Source: Lumbricus terrestris (taxonomy: Eukaryota; Annelida; Clitellata; Crassiclitellata; Lumbricidae). From it: a DNA stretch of 64,000 nucleotides. The position numbers were made by a program, and so were the translations under genes. The notes below the pieces were generated by a model, which was not told where the DNA came from, did no database searches, and was given only the letters and a program-made list of their open reading frames with translations. The stretch is taken from the NCBI GenBank assembly GCA_949752735.1, contig OX457039.1, positions 51,190,562 through 51,254,561 on the forward strand. Direction: 5' to 3'. Positions 12,791 to 23,961 of this stretch are shown here, in pieces. Each line of letters begins with the position of its first letter. Position 1 is the first letter of the stretch.

Positions 12791-14625
12791 AACCACCATA
12801 TTAGATCCTAGATGCAATTTTGAGGATAGGGTAGCTTATTCCGGATATTATCGAAGTTAAGGTGGCAGAAATTTGTTGTTTCAAGATGACCTGGACCCGG
12901 TTTTAGCTGAAATTCACCAGAAACATGCAGCTATAGAAGTAGACCAGCTACAGGCAACTCTGATGTCAGAGCTTTTGGACCAAGGTATAGATTTCTTCAA
13001 GAAAAGTATATAGGGTATTTTGGACATGAGTGGTTGGATCAGATAAGAAAAATAACAACAACATGAGACTATGGCTGTGAAGATTGAGTAGAGACATGTT
13101 TGACAGTGAACTGAAAAGCGTGAAAGACGATGAAGAGAACAGCAGTGGGGGGGGTTCGAATAGCATCAGGTTAGCTTGAAAATAATGCAGCACTGACAGG
13201 TTGCCCAACACCAGATGGCTCTGTTGACGAGCATTAAGACCAATCTGAAAGTACACAGAAAGCAATGCAGACTGTGGAGAATTTTCTAGAGCTCATATAC
13301 CAAATAAAATACATGCAACTTTATTAGAGGCTGTCGAGTCTACCTTAGCTGTTGTATAACAGGTGTTAGGTTTTATTCAAAACGAAGAGGGAACTCGGTT
13401 GTACACAATGCAGGTGCAAAATAAAAAGAGTTAGTGGTGCAGTGGCTTTCAACGAATGAGCGATAATGAAGTAGAAAGCAGAGTTACTTAGCGAAATACT
13501 AGTTAAATTAAAAACTTGCAAATGGTCTATCAAGTCATCAGAATATCCAGCCACAGCCAACTTGCGGAATGGGTGATTGCAAGTTTATATAGGTTTATCT
13601 TTATGCTCGTGTGTTCCAGCGCAATGGTTTGTGTGTGTATACAAACTATACAAGCCAGAAGGAAAAGAAGACAAACTATACATGAAATTACATTGTTTTA
13701 TGGGCAGGGTACACTGAATGTCAAATTTTGTTCTTCATTCCCTTCTCTTGACTAAAAGCCATCTCAGGTTTGATTCCTTGTTTGTTGTATACCAGAGGTT
13801 GCATGCTTTTGGTGATGCTGTTTGGCAATAAAAAACAGTTATTTGTAGTTACTTACAGATAGGCATGATAGTGATACATTGTGATAGGACACACAATGTT
13901 GCCTTGTAATGGTGATGTGGACATTAGGAAATCTTTCCCGGACCCATTGTTCTGCTGCCCTCCAATTTCTATCATATTTAGCTGAGATTCACTGTAGCAT
14001 CTCCCACCAGGACAACTCCTCTGTTTCTGCTCTCTTTAGTCTTCTAGTAATTGGGTTTCGCTCTTCATTTAATATTTTTGGACACACTTTTTGACTTGAC
14101 ACATGTGCGCTTTGTGCCGGTTGCCGTTACTTTTGAGTTGAGCTTTTGAAATGCAGAGACTTCACCGAGCATGATCATGAGCGACAGCTTTATGAAGTTA
14201 TTTACTGCCTTTATTGCAGTATGAAGTGAGAACATATTTATCAGCACATGGTGTGGTTCCAAGTGTTTAATGCACACTCTAGGGGTGAGGTTTAACTGTC
14301 TTTCAAATAGGTGTGTATATATAATTTGCACTTCATAAGAAGCAGTAACCCATACCTGTTGCCTATGTGATAACTGACTTGGGTGGCTGGCCAAAGTCTA
14401 GCTTTTATGGTTCTGGGTCAGATAGGGTGGACTATTGAGACAATGATCTTGGGCCTGGTTCATAGGGAGCCGGACCTGAGCACACTTTGGTTGCTCAGTT
14501 TTCCTGACCTATGTGGTGATGATGTTCAGATGATTTGTGGATATTTTGATGGGTTTGGACTGTGAGTCAATAAATTGCTGATTCATCATACACACTTTTC
14601 AGTTAACCTACAGTTTGGAAGCCTG

Positions 14626-14682
14626 TGCTGTGTGTGTAGGTAGGTGTGTGTGTAGGTGTGTGTAGGTGCTTGTATGTCTGAA
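14626..14682. repeat. (GT)n-rich tract
   Basis: Imperfect GTGTGTAGG repeats. Confidence 0.85.
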
Positions 14683-14902
14683 GTATGTCTGTGAGTTGAG
14701 CAGTTGATTTATGCGCACGTACAACTGGTGCTTGAACTTGGGGTAAGGTTTTGTGAGAAAGCTGTTGTGTATCTTGGGGCTGATGGCTGATCCTGTTGTC
14801 TTATATCTTGTAAAAGGCAAATGTGTTGAAATGTTTCCCCCTCTGATGTCGATAATCAGTGTCTAAGTGCTGTGCATCTGCTCTGAGTTTCTAATTAATG
14901 GT

Positions 14903-15186
14903 ATCAAGGTAAAGTTTATTTTATCACGTGTATAAGGTAAAGTTTATTTTATCAGGTGTATCAAAGTAAAGTTTATTTTATCAGGTGTATCAAAGTAAAG
15001 TTTATTTTATCAGGTGTATCAAAGTAAAGTTTATTTTATCAGGTGTATCAAAGTAAAGTTTATTTTATCAGGTGTATCAAAGTAAAGTTTATTTTATCAG
15101 GTGTATCAAAGTAAAGTTTATTTTATCAGGTGTATCAAAGTAAAGTTTATTTTATCAGGTGTATCAAAGTAAAGTTTATTTTATCA
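14903..15186. repeat. 29-bp minisatellite, about 10 copies
   Basis: Tandem array of a 29-bp unit (ATCAAAGTAAAGTTTATTTT plus ATCAGGTGT). The first two units carry variants (AAGG, CACGTGT, and a lost C). The inner units look identical and the last ends in ATCAC. Homogeneous centre and diverged edge are typical of minisatellite turnover. Confidence 0.95.
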
Positions 15187-16280
15187 CTGATAGACTTTCT
15201 TCAGCAAGCAATTCTACTTTATTTGTGTGCTAGAAATCACTATGTTGCTGAAAGGTATATTGGTATATGTATTTTATAAAGGATACCTATTGAATGATGT
15301 TTTGGACGGGGCCAATTTTCATTAGAAAATGTGTTTATGGCTGGTGGTACTAAACCATAAACCACATACCTCTGAACAACCTCTGCTACTGTTTAGGTAT
15401 GAACAGGATAAGAAGACAGAAAGCGTTAAGTTGTAACTTGGTTTCAAAATGGTAACCTAAGCAGTGATTGGTGGATTGGTTCCCTGTGTATGCACAGTAA
15501 GTAATGATTGTCCTACTTTGAGGCAGAATCGATTAGGTGGATGGGTTGACTGTTGTATGGGAGTTCAAAGTAGACTGCCGGTCTTAGGCATGGAAAGAGA
15601 TCTGAAGAAGTTTGTACACACTGTCTAAGTGAGGGGCTGTAGACACTCCACAAGGGTGCTGTAGACACTGGGGTACTGTTACGACAAGTCAAACATATCA
15701 GTTGGGCTTCTTAAAATTTCTTTCAACTGCGTTGGAAGTCGATAGTCTCGAGTCTCAAGTTGTGATACCAGTTCAGAAAATATTTATGAAACGGTGGTAA
15801 AACTTGTTCAGTTAGTACACATGCTAAAAATAAAAGCAAAACAGGCCTGTTAAAAATCATCCGTCAGAAAGGATAGGCGAATGTAGATATTTGTTTCAGT
15901 GAGTAGGCTATGTCTTTCATGCAATCGCAAAACTATGGATGCTGCCTTTGATGTTCTCGTTACTGTTTTCTTTTTGTTCTTTTTACAATGGTCTTTTGTT
16001 TTCTCAGATCTCGACTCACCGCTGTTTTTTTTATTAGATGATGAAAGACGTGGCATACCCTTTAGTGCAGAATGCTTTGTTGTAAGGCAGGTAAGGTAAA
16101 TCACTCATTACGAGCCTCTGTGATCCACGGTGGTTTTGATCTGGACGTGCAGGATCTTTCGTTAGTATTCCCGACATAATGAAAAGCAGGATATTCTTAT
16201 GGACGCATCAATGCCTCACTGTGGCTTTAAATACTAGAAGCAGAATTGAGAGCTGGATGCGTTGGTTATGTTATCAGCTT

Positions 16281-16866
16281 TTGTTTTGTGTAGTATTTTT
16301 GGTTCTGATTATTGGAGAATATTGGTGCCTTTGTGAAGTTGTTAAAGACACAATTTAAATAGCCAGATGTACATGTATATGCAGTACACACGTAAAATGC
16401 TGAAGATGGTGATGATCACGATGGTCGTAATGATGATCATGATAATGTATCTAGATCCTGATTTACGATGATCGTAGCAATGGTCAGACCCTGATTACGA
16501 TGATTGTAGCGATCATCAGACCCGGACCATGATGTTTAGACTGCTGCTCATAATGACGAAATTTGTTCTCCATTGTTTTGTGTAGTATTTTTGGTTCTGA
16601 TTATTGGAGAATATTGGTGCCTTTGTGAAGTTGTTAAAGACACAATTTAAATAGCCAGATGTACATGTATATGCAGTACACACGTAAAATGCTGAAGATG
16701 GTGATGATCACGATGGTCGTAATGATGATCATGATAATGTATCTAGATCCTGATTTACGATGATCGTAGCAATGGTCAGACCCTGATTACGATGATTGTA
16801 GCGATCATCAGACCCGGACCATGATGTTTAGACTGCTGCTCATAATGACGAAATTTGTTCTCCATT
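16281..16866. repeat. Perfect 292-bp tandem duplication
   Basis: Copy 1 is 16281-16572 and copy 2 is 16573-16864, with the identity running about 2 bp further. I see no mismatch between them. Each copy contains an internal diverged repeat (CCTGATTTACGATGATCGTA and CCTGATTACGATGATTGTAG, each followed by an AGAC block) and many GATC/ATGATCAT words. It ends about 160 bp before the splice acceptor of the mbl exon. Complete identity means a very recent event or an assembly artefact. Confidence 0.95.
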
Positions 16867-17007
16867 CGTTTAACGTGTGAACGTTCATTTGACGGCAGGT
16901 GTGCAAGACTCGAGGACGATGCGCGACTCGCAGAATCGACTTTACCGTGCGATGGAGTTACCTTGCTTGCCTCCTCTGCCTTTGTTTATTACTCCGACTG
17001 ACTGGAC

Positions 17008-17027
17008 GTGTTTTCTGTTTTTTCTAG
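17008..17027 (+). promoter_or_regulatory. 3' splice site before the first coding mbl exon
   Basis: A run of 13 pyrimidines broken by a single G (TTTTCTGTTTTTTCTAG) ends in AG at 17026-17027, a textbook acceptor. It implies a 5'-UTR exon upstream, outside the window or unrecognised, and makes this exon capable of back-splicing. YGCY motifs (TGCTTGC, CTGCC) lie 40-65 nt upstream. Confidence 0.75.
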
Positions 17028-17078
17028 ATGGTTATCGTCTTCTTCTTCTTCTGCTGCGACCGAACCAGTTGCTGTTGA
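17028..17078 (+). CDS. 16-codon upstream ORF in the mbl leader
   Basis: The ATG lies immediately after the predicted splice acceptor and is followed by a Phe/Cys-rich 16-codon frame (MVIVFFFFCCDRTSCC) ending in TGA at 17076-17078, 139 nt before the main start. The context is weak at -3 if an upstream exon ends in pyrimidine but has G at +4. The peptide is unlikely to function. The role, if any, would be translational damping, and only in transcripts spliced at 17028. No other ATG occurs before 17218. Confidence 0.3.
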   Translation: MVIVFFFFCCDRTSCC

Positions 17079-17217
17079 CGTAGCACAGATCTACAATCTT
17101 CCTTGCAGCAGTGAAACATTCTGAATTCTGCGGAGATCCTGAGATATTCTTTACGCCACACAACGCGCGCGCGCGGCACACGCAGCACTGTCTGGAGGCA
17201 CACACGGCTGGCCGACC
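17028..17217 (+). other. mbl: mbl 5' UTR portion of first visible exon
   Basis: The 190-nt leader between the acceptor and the initiator ATG is richer in CpG than its surroundings. It contains (CG)6 at 17164-17175, a potential Z-DNA tract, and several CTGC/GCTG words that muscleblind proteins could bind. Its first three bases are ATG, which opens a short uORF listed separately. If transcription starts inside this segment, the 5' boundary would differ. Confidence 0.65.
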
Positions 17218-17430
17218 ATGGCTGTTATCAACCCCGTCATGAACCCGGTTATAAATCCGGTCCTCTACAATCCGACCGTAAAGGATTCAAGATGGCTGAC
17301 CTTGGACGTCTGTCGCGAGTACACCCGCAACAAATGCACTCGCACTGAGGACGAATGTCGGTTTGCACACCCGCCTCCGAACGTCGAAGTGCAGAACGGA
17401 CGAGTGATGTGCTGCTTTGATTCGATCAAG
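17218..17430 (+). CDS. mbl: Muscleblind, first coding exon (zinc finger 1 and start of 2)
   Basis: Encodes residues 1-71 of a muscleblind-like protein, a nuclear and cytoplasmic RNA-binding regulator of alternative splicing and mRNA localisation. It starts at ACCATGG, a strong Kozak context. Residues 5-19 hold NPV/INPV repeats. Residues 25-31 (RWLTLDV) are the conserved lead-in. Finger 1 is C32-x7-C40-x6-C47-x3-H51. The linker PPPNVEVQNGRV follows, and C66 is the first ligand of finger 2. The frame runs into AAG|GTATTG, a good donor at 17431, in phase 0 after Lys71. The remaining ligands of finger 2 are in the next exon at 60463, also phase 0. Upstream lies a strong acceptor, so this may be the exon equivalent to the circMbl-producing exon of Drosophila. 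Family identity is secure; isoform structure is inferred. Confidence 0.97.
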
Positions 17431-17617
17431 GTATTGTTTTGCAATTTTTTACCTATTTGTTGAGTATTTTTAAAGATACCTTTCGGCAAAAGAATCGAGA
17501 CAGCACCAGCAGTGTGTTCCAAGACTATTTTTCAATTCAGTGAAGGCTGTGAGAAAATCTTCTTGTGCTGCCTTGTAGAACTATTCAAGGGTTGGACAAA
17601 ATAGGTTTTATACATAT

Positions 17618-17752
17618 TATCTAGCTACCTGGTATAAATATCTAGTTACCTGGTATAAATATCTAGTGACCTGGTATAAATATCTAGTTACCTGGTATAA
17701 ATATCTAGTTACCTGGTATAAATATCTAGTTACCTGGTATAAATATCTAGTT
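17618..17752. repeat. 21-bp minisatellite, 6.4 copies
   Basis: The unit TATCTAGTTACCTGGTATAA plus A is tandemly repeated, starting 188 nt after the donor of the first coding exon. Variants are GCT in unit 1 and GTG in unit 3. The unit includes CTGGTA, not a canonical YGCY motif. Confidence 0.95.
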
Positions 17753-18956
17753 GTGGGTGCACATGCACTGACATAACTGCTGTCAGCGTTGACATTACGT
17801 GGATCTGGAAGATTGAGCACTAGTCATGCCAGTGAACAGCTCTAGTCAGAACTGAGTGGTTAAGGATATCATAACTATATCATAAATTTAGCACTTGGAG
17901 ACTTTTTGGTGGCGCTGGCACAGCTGGTGAGTTGGCAGTGATCACTATTAAAACCTTATGAGGTCAGAGGAAGGGGTCAAGTTCTCTCAAGATTAGAATG
18001 ATTAGAGATAGACACTTTGGATACTTGGGTTGTCTGATAAAAAAAACTGATAAACAGAAACACATTGACATTAGGGGAGAGCTGCGGTGTTTGGCCAGGC
18101 TAGTTGCTATTCAAAGAATGCCAACGTCAGGGGTTATTTGTAAAATATGGTTAACTGTTTTGTCACACGAGGTGGTCTCTGCTGCTGCTGCTGATGATAC
18201 CCGGATCCATTTCGAAGGCCTGGGAAGAATCTCACATTGTTTAGACTGAAATCGAGACATATATCTCTCTCTCTCTTGCTAATCTCCTGCTTGGATACCT
18301 CCACCTTGGAGCATTTCAGAGGATATGTGAAAAATATTACCCTAGTACAGGTCTACCAGAGGATGATGTACTGTGTATATGCACCCTTCGCTGAGTCTTA
18401 TGTGGGCTTGCTTGTTTACCTTGTAGGTTTTCTGTTTTCCTCTGGCCTAGGTGGGTTTTGGGCTCTGCTCACTGTACACCTGGTCTATGCCACTAAATAT
18501 TATTACTAAACTGTCTGATTTCTGACAGCATGTCGTATTGTTGTATAACACGACTCGAAGGCAGAATAAAGTCCTGTGAATGGAGCAGAGGACAATAGTA
18601 ACGGTTGTGCTCGTCTCCTGTTGCCTTATTGGTCTTTATTTCCCAGCTATAAATTTCTCTGAGCACAATCCGGGTCTACTTACTCAATATGACAACAGTT
18701 ATTATAGGTCTGTATGTATTGGAGGGTTTGGTTTATTTGTTCTTTTGGATCTTCCGACTGCATTTGATATGATTGACTGATACAGTGATACATTCTTCAG
18801 CACTGTCCCCTCTCTGTCTGGGTGACCGTGTGTGTATATGTGTGTATAAACATTGCTGTTCTATGTCTGGATTTGCCTGATGGCTTTAGACTTCATTATA
18901 ATTCACTTGAGTTTTAGATGAGCATTTTGTTTTATTTATCTTGGCTCTTTTGTTTC

Positions 18957-19381
18957 CAGTGTTGTATAGTAGCAAAGTGTAAGTACTTAAGTGAAAGTCT
19001 GAGCACTTTTATTTTTAACAAAGTATAAAAACAGGAACACTTTCACTTTTAAGAAAGCCAAATTTGATCATATTTCAGTACTTTTACTTTGTTCCAAATT
19101 ACATAATATTTGTTACATTGTTCTTTATTGCAATGTACTATAACATTTCATTAGAACGGCATATAAGTGCATTGAATTACAGAAAAAGACTTGGTACTTC
19201 TAATTTTTACATAAAAGGCATTATTTTAAGAATACTTACTTTACTAAATTGCTTAAGTAAAATTTGTGATGAGTATTTTTATTTTTACTTGGACATGTAC
19301 CGTAAAGTCCATCTTACTTTTTCTTTTAGGCTACTTAAGTACATTTGCCCGATACTTTCAGTAACACTTTCAGTAACACTG
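18957..19381. mobile_element. Possible non-autonomous hAT-like element, about 425 bp
   Basis: The ends read CAGTGTT at 18957 and AACACTG ending at 19381. The flanking 8-mers TTTGTTTC and TTACTTTC agree at 6 of 8 positions, as expected of a decayed 8-bp target duplication. Internally, AAGTACTT/ACTTAAGT words recur in both orientations, a composition seen in some hAT-derived MITEs. The right end sits in a small CTTTCAGTAACACTG tandem repeat, so the boundary could be one unit off. Confidence 0.45.
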
Positions 19382-19404
19382 TTACTTTCAGTAACACTGT
19401 TGGA
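19356..19404. repeat. Short tandem repeat of CAGTAACACT
   Basis: Three imperfect copies of (CTGTTA)CTTTCAGTAACACT, overlapping the right end of the candidate element. Confidence 0.85.
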
Positions 19405-22400
19405 GTTGTCTGTCGGTGTCAAGTTGGCTGCTATCCCGAGTAATACTCACTCAATCTGAATCTTTCTCGGTGTATTTCCGTAAGATTTCTGGGTTTAACT
19501 GCCACTTGTCCCTCGTGACTTCTTTCCTGTTTCCTTCACTCCATGCTGTTTTCCCCTCGTTTTGGCATTCCCGAACAACATGATCCAAATTTCAAGCACT
19601 GCCCTCAGTTCATGTACTTCACGTGATCATGAAGGATTTGCTGCTTAATTTGCATTTGCTCATTCATACTTGGACTTCCATGTTTCACATTTGCCATAGC
19701 TCCATTGGCAATGCGATCTCTCAAAAGTCATGCACTTTCCAACCTAGGCATTGAATTCAATGCATATCCTTTTAAAGGATGCTCAGTGGCATGCAAATGG
19801 TATCAAATCCATTCTCTTGGATTTTATTTATCGCTAGTGAATATTTAGGCTTCTCTGGATGCTGTGGTGATCTATCTTTAATGTATTAGTTACCGATAAT
19901 TTGAGAAAACTCTCTGCGATGATAAACTAGATCGGACTAGATAGAACCCGATTCGACTTGAGTGCATTGGATTCGTTTTTGATGCTGCTGTGACCAGAAT
20001 AATTACTGTTCCGGATGGCTGCCTGAAGAAGGAGGAGGAGGTGTTGATGGCTGTTATTGCATGAGTAGCCTCATTGCCTTTTTATGACGACATTTCAGGA
20101 TTGGATAGTTTAAGAAATCTGCTTTGCCAGATTATCCTTCAGCTCTTTTGTTCACGTATTTTGCCGGATTTCACGCATCAATATTTCAGACATGAAAAGG
20201 AGTTAGAAGGAGATGGCTTAAGCCGTATTTGATCCTCCTGTCAGAGCCGTCAAGCATTATATTTAGGTATCCGTTCATGTCCGGTGACAGCGCGCTGTTG
20301 TAGTGAGTGTGTGGTCGACTGCAGCTGCTAAAATGTCCATGCAAGGGATAGCCCGGGATGAAGTAACCGGCTTTTCTGACTCCTCTAATGGATGGCATAT
20401 CAAATCCTAAGGCTGCGTACGTAGTGCTGATTGCGCTGATAAAGTGCCAATTCTTTGTTAGTGCACATTGCAATATATACTATTTCTGTTTGTGTTTCTT
20501 CTCAGGTTGCCCCTGTGTAGATTTCTACTCACTGCTTGTTGTACTGTTGCCTACTTGTTGTTGCTGCTCTGTATTTGGTGTTATGTGTTTGCCTCTTTGT
20601 ACTTTTATTTCTCTCTGCTTTGGAAGCACTTTGTTCTTTATGGACGTGCGTCTTTTTTGTCTCTCTTCAAATCGGACGAGAGCAAGTTTTTTAGTTATTT
20701 TGTTTAAAATAATAGTCTTCCAAATGTGCTTCTCCCATTTAATATCCGTTTCCATGGAAATGTCATTGATAGGATTTCATCATTTTGAATTGGCTTTATA
20801 TGATTATTATTGTTATTGCTACTTGCCCAAATATTTGACACATGCAGAAGAAGAGAAATTCGAATCTGAGGATTTAGTGATCAGTAAATAGTTAATTAGA
20901 ATTTAGAAATGCTGATTATGTTTGAAAGCCTACAAGAATGATGAATTTTGAGGCGTTGATTAAGTGAAGAATGAGAGTTTGAGCATCATAAAAACATTGG
21001 TAGACCTAGTTGATTTCAGTTCTTGATTCCTTGGGGCATCAACATGAAATACACAAGAGCGCATGCCAACTACTTCATAGCATAGCCAAGAGACTTGATT
21101 TTTAAATTTGAAATCTATGTTGACTGTAGGCTATATGTCGCAAAGAACGAATTGCATTTTCTATATGAGCCACTTTTCTTTCCATACTGTATTATTTGCT
21201 TTAAGATGGACCTCTGACCTGGTTTAGATTGGCAACTAATTAGAATAAGAGTGTCTTGTTTGTGCCAAAATTCAGGGAAGCCCGTGGGTGATCTAATATT
21301 GGTCTGAACTAGTTGAGTTATTTAATTTGTTGTTGGATTTGACTTGTCTCTTATCACATGTTAGTAATTAGGCTGTTCTGTTAAATATTTATCTGTCCTA
21401 TTCCATCTACCAAAACATCTCCTGGCTTCGACTGCTAATAGTGTCACTTTCGTCGTAGTCGTACGTTTGAATATTCTTACTCCTTAGTGAATGCAGTGAT
21501 AGTAAAAAAGTTTTGGACCTTGTGAATTTCAATTGGTACTGTCTGATAGATCTGTTCATTCAAAATGTGACTTGAGTCGAAGTGATGATCGACTGATGCC
21601 TTATACCAGACAATTGTGGTCCGTAAAAATTTCGGAAAAATTTTGAATGCGTACCTGAACTTGGGTAGAGGTATGAATTTTCTCAGGGTTAACTCATTAT
21701 ACGGGCCTATAATACTTGATGCAGTGTATGGTGTTAAGTACTTGTGCCTGTCACATACTTAGAAATAAAGGCTACTCGTTTCTGTGAACATAGATAAAAC
21801 GAACGAGAACAGAAATTCAGAAAAGTCTTGAAGGTCATTGAACTGTGCATAAATTGAGTATTTCAGTATCATATCTGCATAGTCTGCATAAAAAGTTTAG
21901 AAACTTGAGTCTGAAAAGAAAGAGTTTCGTAGCAGAAAGAGTTATTGTCTAAATGGATGCATGTGTTTGTTTGTTTGATGTTGTCAGACTCTAGGGTTAA
22001 AAATACTGAAAAAAATAGCTGTAGAAAGTTAAGTTATTCGCTGGTTAGGTTCCTATATAAAACCCGCAGTGATAATATATCCTTCGGCTGATTGTGAAAG
22101 ACTGTTATTTTCTTTTTGTCTTAAGTTCTTTTAAGGACCAAAATAATGTCAAGGCTTTATGGGAGTTGATAGAAATGAGCCATATGTCTCGAGGGCCTGT
22201 GAGGGCATTTGTCTTTATGCAGTCTGAGGACATATCAAATTCTCGCCACTGATTGCTTAATTGCAGTCAAATGGGTCACCAACCATGGCTTGGGCTGATT
22301 TTTCTCTATCTGAAATTGCGGAATGCTTGAATGAATGGAATCGAATGGAGAAAGCCAAATGGAGAAAGCTGTGTCCATAAACCCTGTTTATGCCAATTAA

Positions 22401-22794
22401 GGCCGGTGGTGGCCAACTTAGATAGGTCTATTAATCCAGCAGCCAGATTAGCATTTCAGAAAAAGACTCAGTAACACGTCCAACTGTTGCTTTTAAGACG
22501 GACATGAACAGGTCATTAGCTTCATTGGATGTAGGTCAGCAGAAAATTAAAAGAAAATTAAAATTAAAGGTTTATTGTTTTATCTTCAGAAGCTCTTACA
22601 GCACTGCTTCGTAAAAATTTTCAGCTGAGACATGTTGAGTGAAATAGCAATTGATATATGAATCGGTTATGTTTCAACCGATGGATTTTTGTTTTAGTGC
22701 GTTAAATTTAGGTGGGAGTTCTTCTCAACTGGAGTCACTTTTAGTCTAACTAACTCTCTGCTAGAATGAATTCCTTGAGCACACTCTGTGATTG

Positions 22795-22905
22795 AGAAGA
22801 GGAGAAGAGGAAAGGGAGACGATTGGCTACCCACCCTCATATGCTTTAAAAAGATGTTGCTAATATTAAGTCTTCATATCCACGGCTGCTTAATGGTTAG
22901 CATAA
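22795..22905 (+). repeat. Dispersed repeat fragment, family C copy 1
   Basis: The segment with CCACCCTCATATGCT, AAAGATGTTGCTAA, and CTTCATATCCACGGCTGC matches 39990-40085 in order and spacing. It is a repeat-derived 3' segment of unknown family. The ends are undefined. Confidence 0.6.
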
Positions 22906-23175
22906 GAGGCTCTTTGTTTTCACGAGTGAGATTATAATTTTTCAGCGCTTTTTCCAGGCTTACGAACATTCAGTTGCGATACTGCACTACAGGCATTTTA
23001 TTTCAGAGTTGGGAGATGCAGTAATTGTAACTTCCCGTTATCGTATGTACATGCGGTGTGTGTTTACACACAGGTGATATAGATGTAAATTGAGAAGCTG
23101 AATTTATGTAGCACCTGTGCTAAGCATCTGCACATCTACTTAGATGCGAATGCTGAGCACTCACTGTTCACAGTC

Positions 23176-23282
23176 TGCAGCAGCAGCAGCAGACGATTGT
23201 TGTGCAGATGTTAATTAAAGAGACATGCCATGTGTCTCACTGGAGATGCTGATCTACAGCAGCAGTAGCAGCAGCAGCAGCA
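23176..23282. repeat. Two (CAG)n tracts
   Basis: CAG repeats at about 23176-23191 and 23255-23282, the latter with one TAG interruption. Confidence 0.9.
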
Positions 23283-23533
23283 ATTCTGTCTATGAGCTTT
23301 AGCTTTACGACCCATATCAGTGTCCTGAACGGGTGCATTGCATCTATTAGATTCTGCATAATTATACAGATGTAGATACCGCATGACGAACAGACGAATG
23401 AACGCGGCTTGAGAAAGGAAATACAGGTCTGCGAGTTGAGCATTCATCACAGAATAGCCAGATCTGTTACTGGATATGATAAGGTCTTCTCTGTATCATA
23501 TTATGTAGCTAACATCTCTTCTTCAGACCACTG

Positions 23534-23575
23534 GCAGCAGCGGTGGTGGCGGTGGTGGTGGCAGTGGAGAAGGGT
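23534..23575. repeat. (GGT)n-rich tract
   Basis: GGTGGTGGC/GGTGGTGGT repeats, diffusely continued to about 23632 as GGTGG and GTGGAG words. Confidence 0.85.
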
Positions 23576-23961
23576 GGTAGTAATGGCAGTGGAGAGGGAT
23601 GGTGGATTGGTGGTACAGGTGGTGGCTGTTGCTTAGAATTTGCTTTAGATCAGAGGATGCCATGTGCTGGCAGTCATTACTTCTTAGTGATTGACAGGTA
23701 GCAGGGGAGGGGGGTATCTTGTCTGATATATAGGTCTCTGGCTGAGAACAATGTATGCATGATTCCTATGAAACCCTGTAGTCTGAATCCTCCGACCTTT
23801 AGGGCCACACACTGTATGACCTCCTACGGACTTCTCAGGTGTCTGGATTGGATGAGAGAGAGGGAGAGAGTACAGAGAGTACAGATGGTTTGCTAAGTTC
23901 CTCTTGTAGACAGAAAGCTCGTTTGCATGATATTGGTTCTTAGTTTTATGACATAATATCC

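Larger units (their letters stand above)
1..17027. other. Upstream region of mbl: intergenic or 5'-UTR intron
   Basis: No exon of a recognisable protein is visible here on either strand. The region is AT-rich with stop codons in all frames. It holds microsatellites, a hAT-like element (3550-4422), a SINE (10905-11135), fragments of another dispersed repeat (9776-9860, 12120-12330), a 29-bp minisatellite and a 292-bp tandem duplication, each listed separately. The stretches 79-790, 1000-2150, 2320-3540, 5530-7430, 8080-9770, 11140-12060, 12800-14620 and 15190-16280 show no feature I can name. The strong splice acceptor at the right border suggests that the region, or its 3' part, is an intron following an unseen 5'-UTR exon. 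A promoter just upstream of 17218 is the alternative. Confidence 0.6.

Noticed and set aside
14903..15186. CRISPR-like array of 29-bp repeats
   Set aside because: The repeat length is suggestive, but there are no spacers between units.
17617..17820. Repeat protein reading RYLYQVT on the minus strand
   Set aside because: It is simply the 21-bp minisatellite translated; the period is a multiple of three by chance.
20388..20891. 167-codon Cys/Phe/Leu-rich frame on the + strand
   Set aside because: The composition reflects T-rich DNA. No start context, splice signals or recognisable domain.
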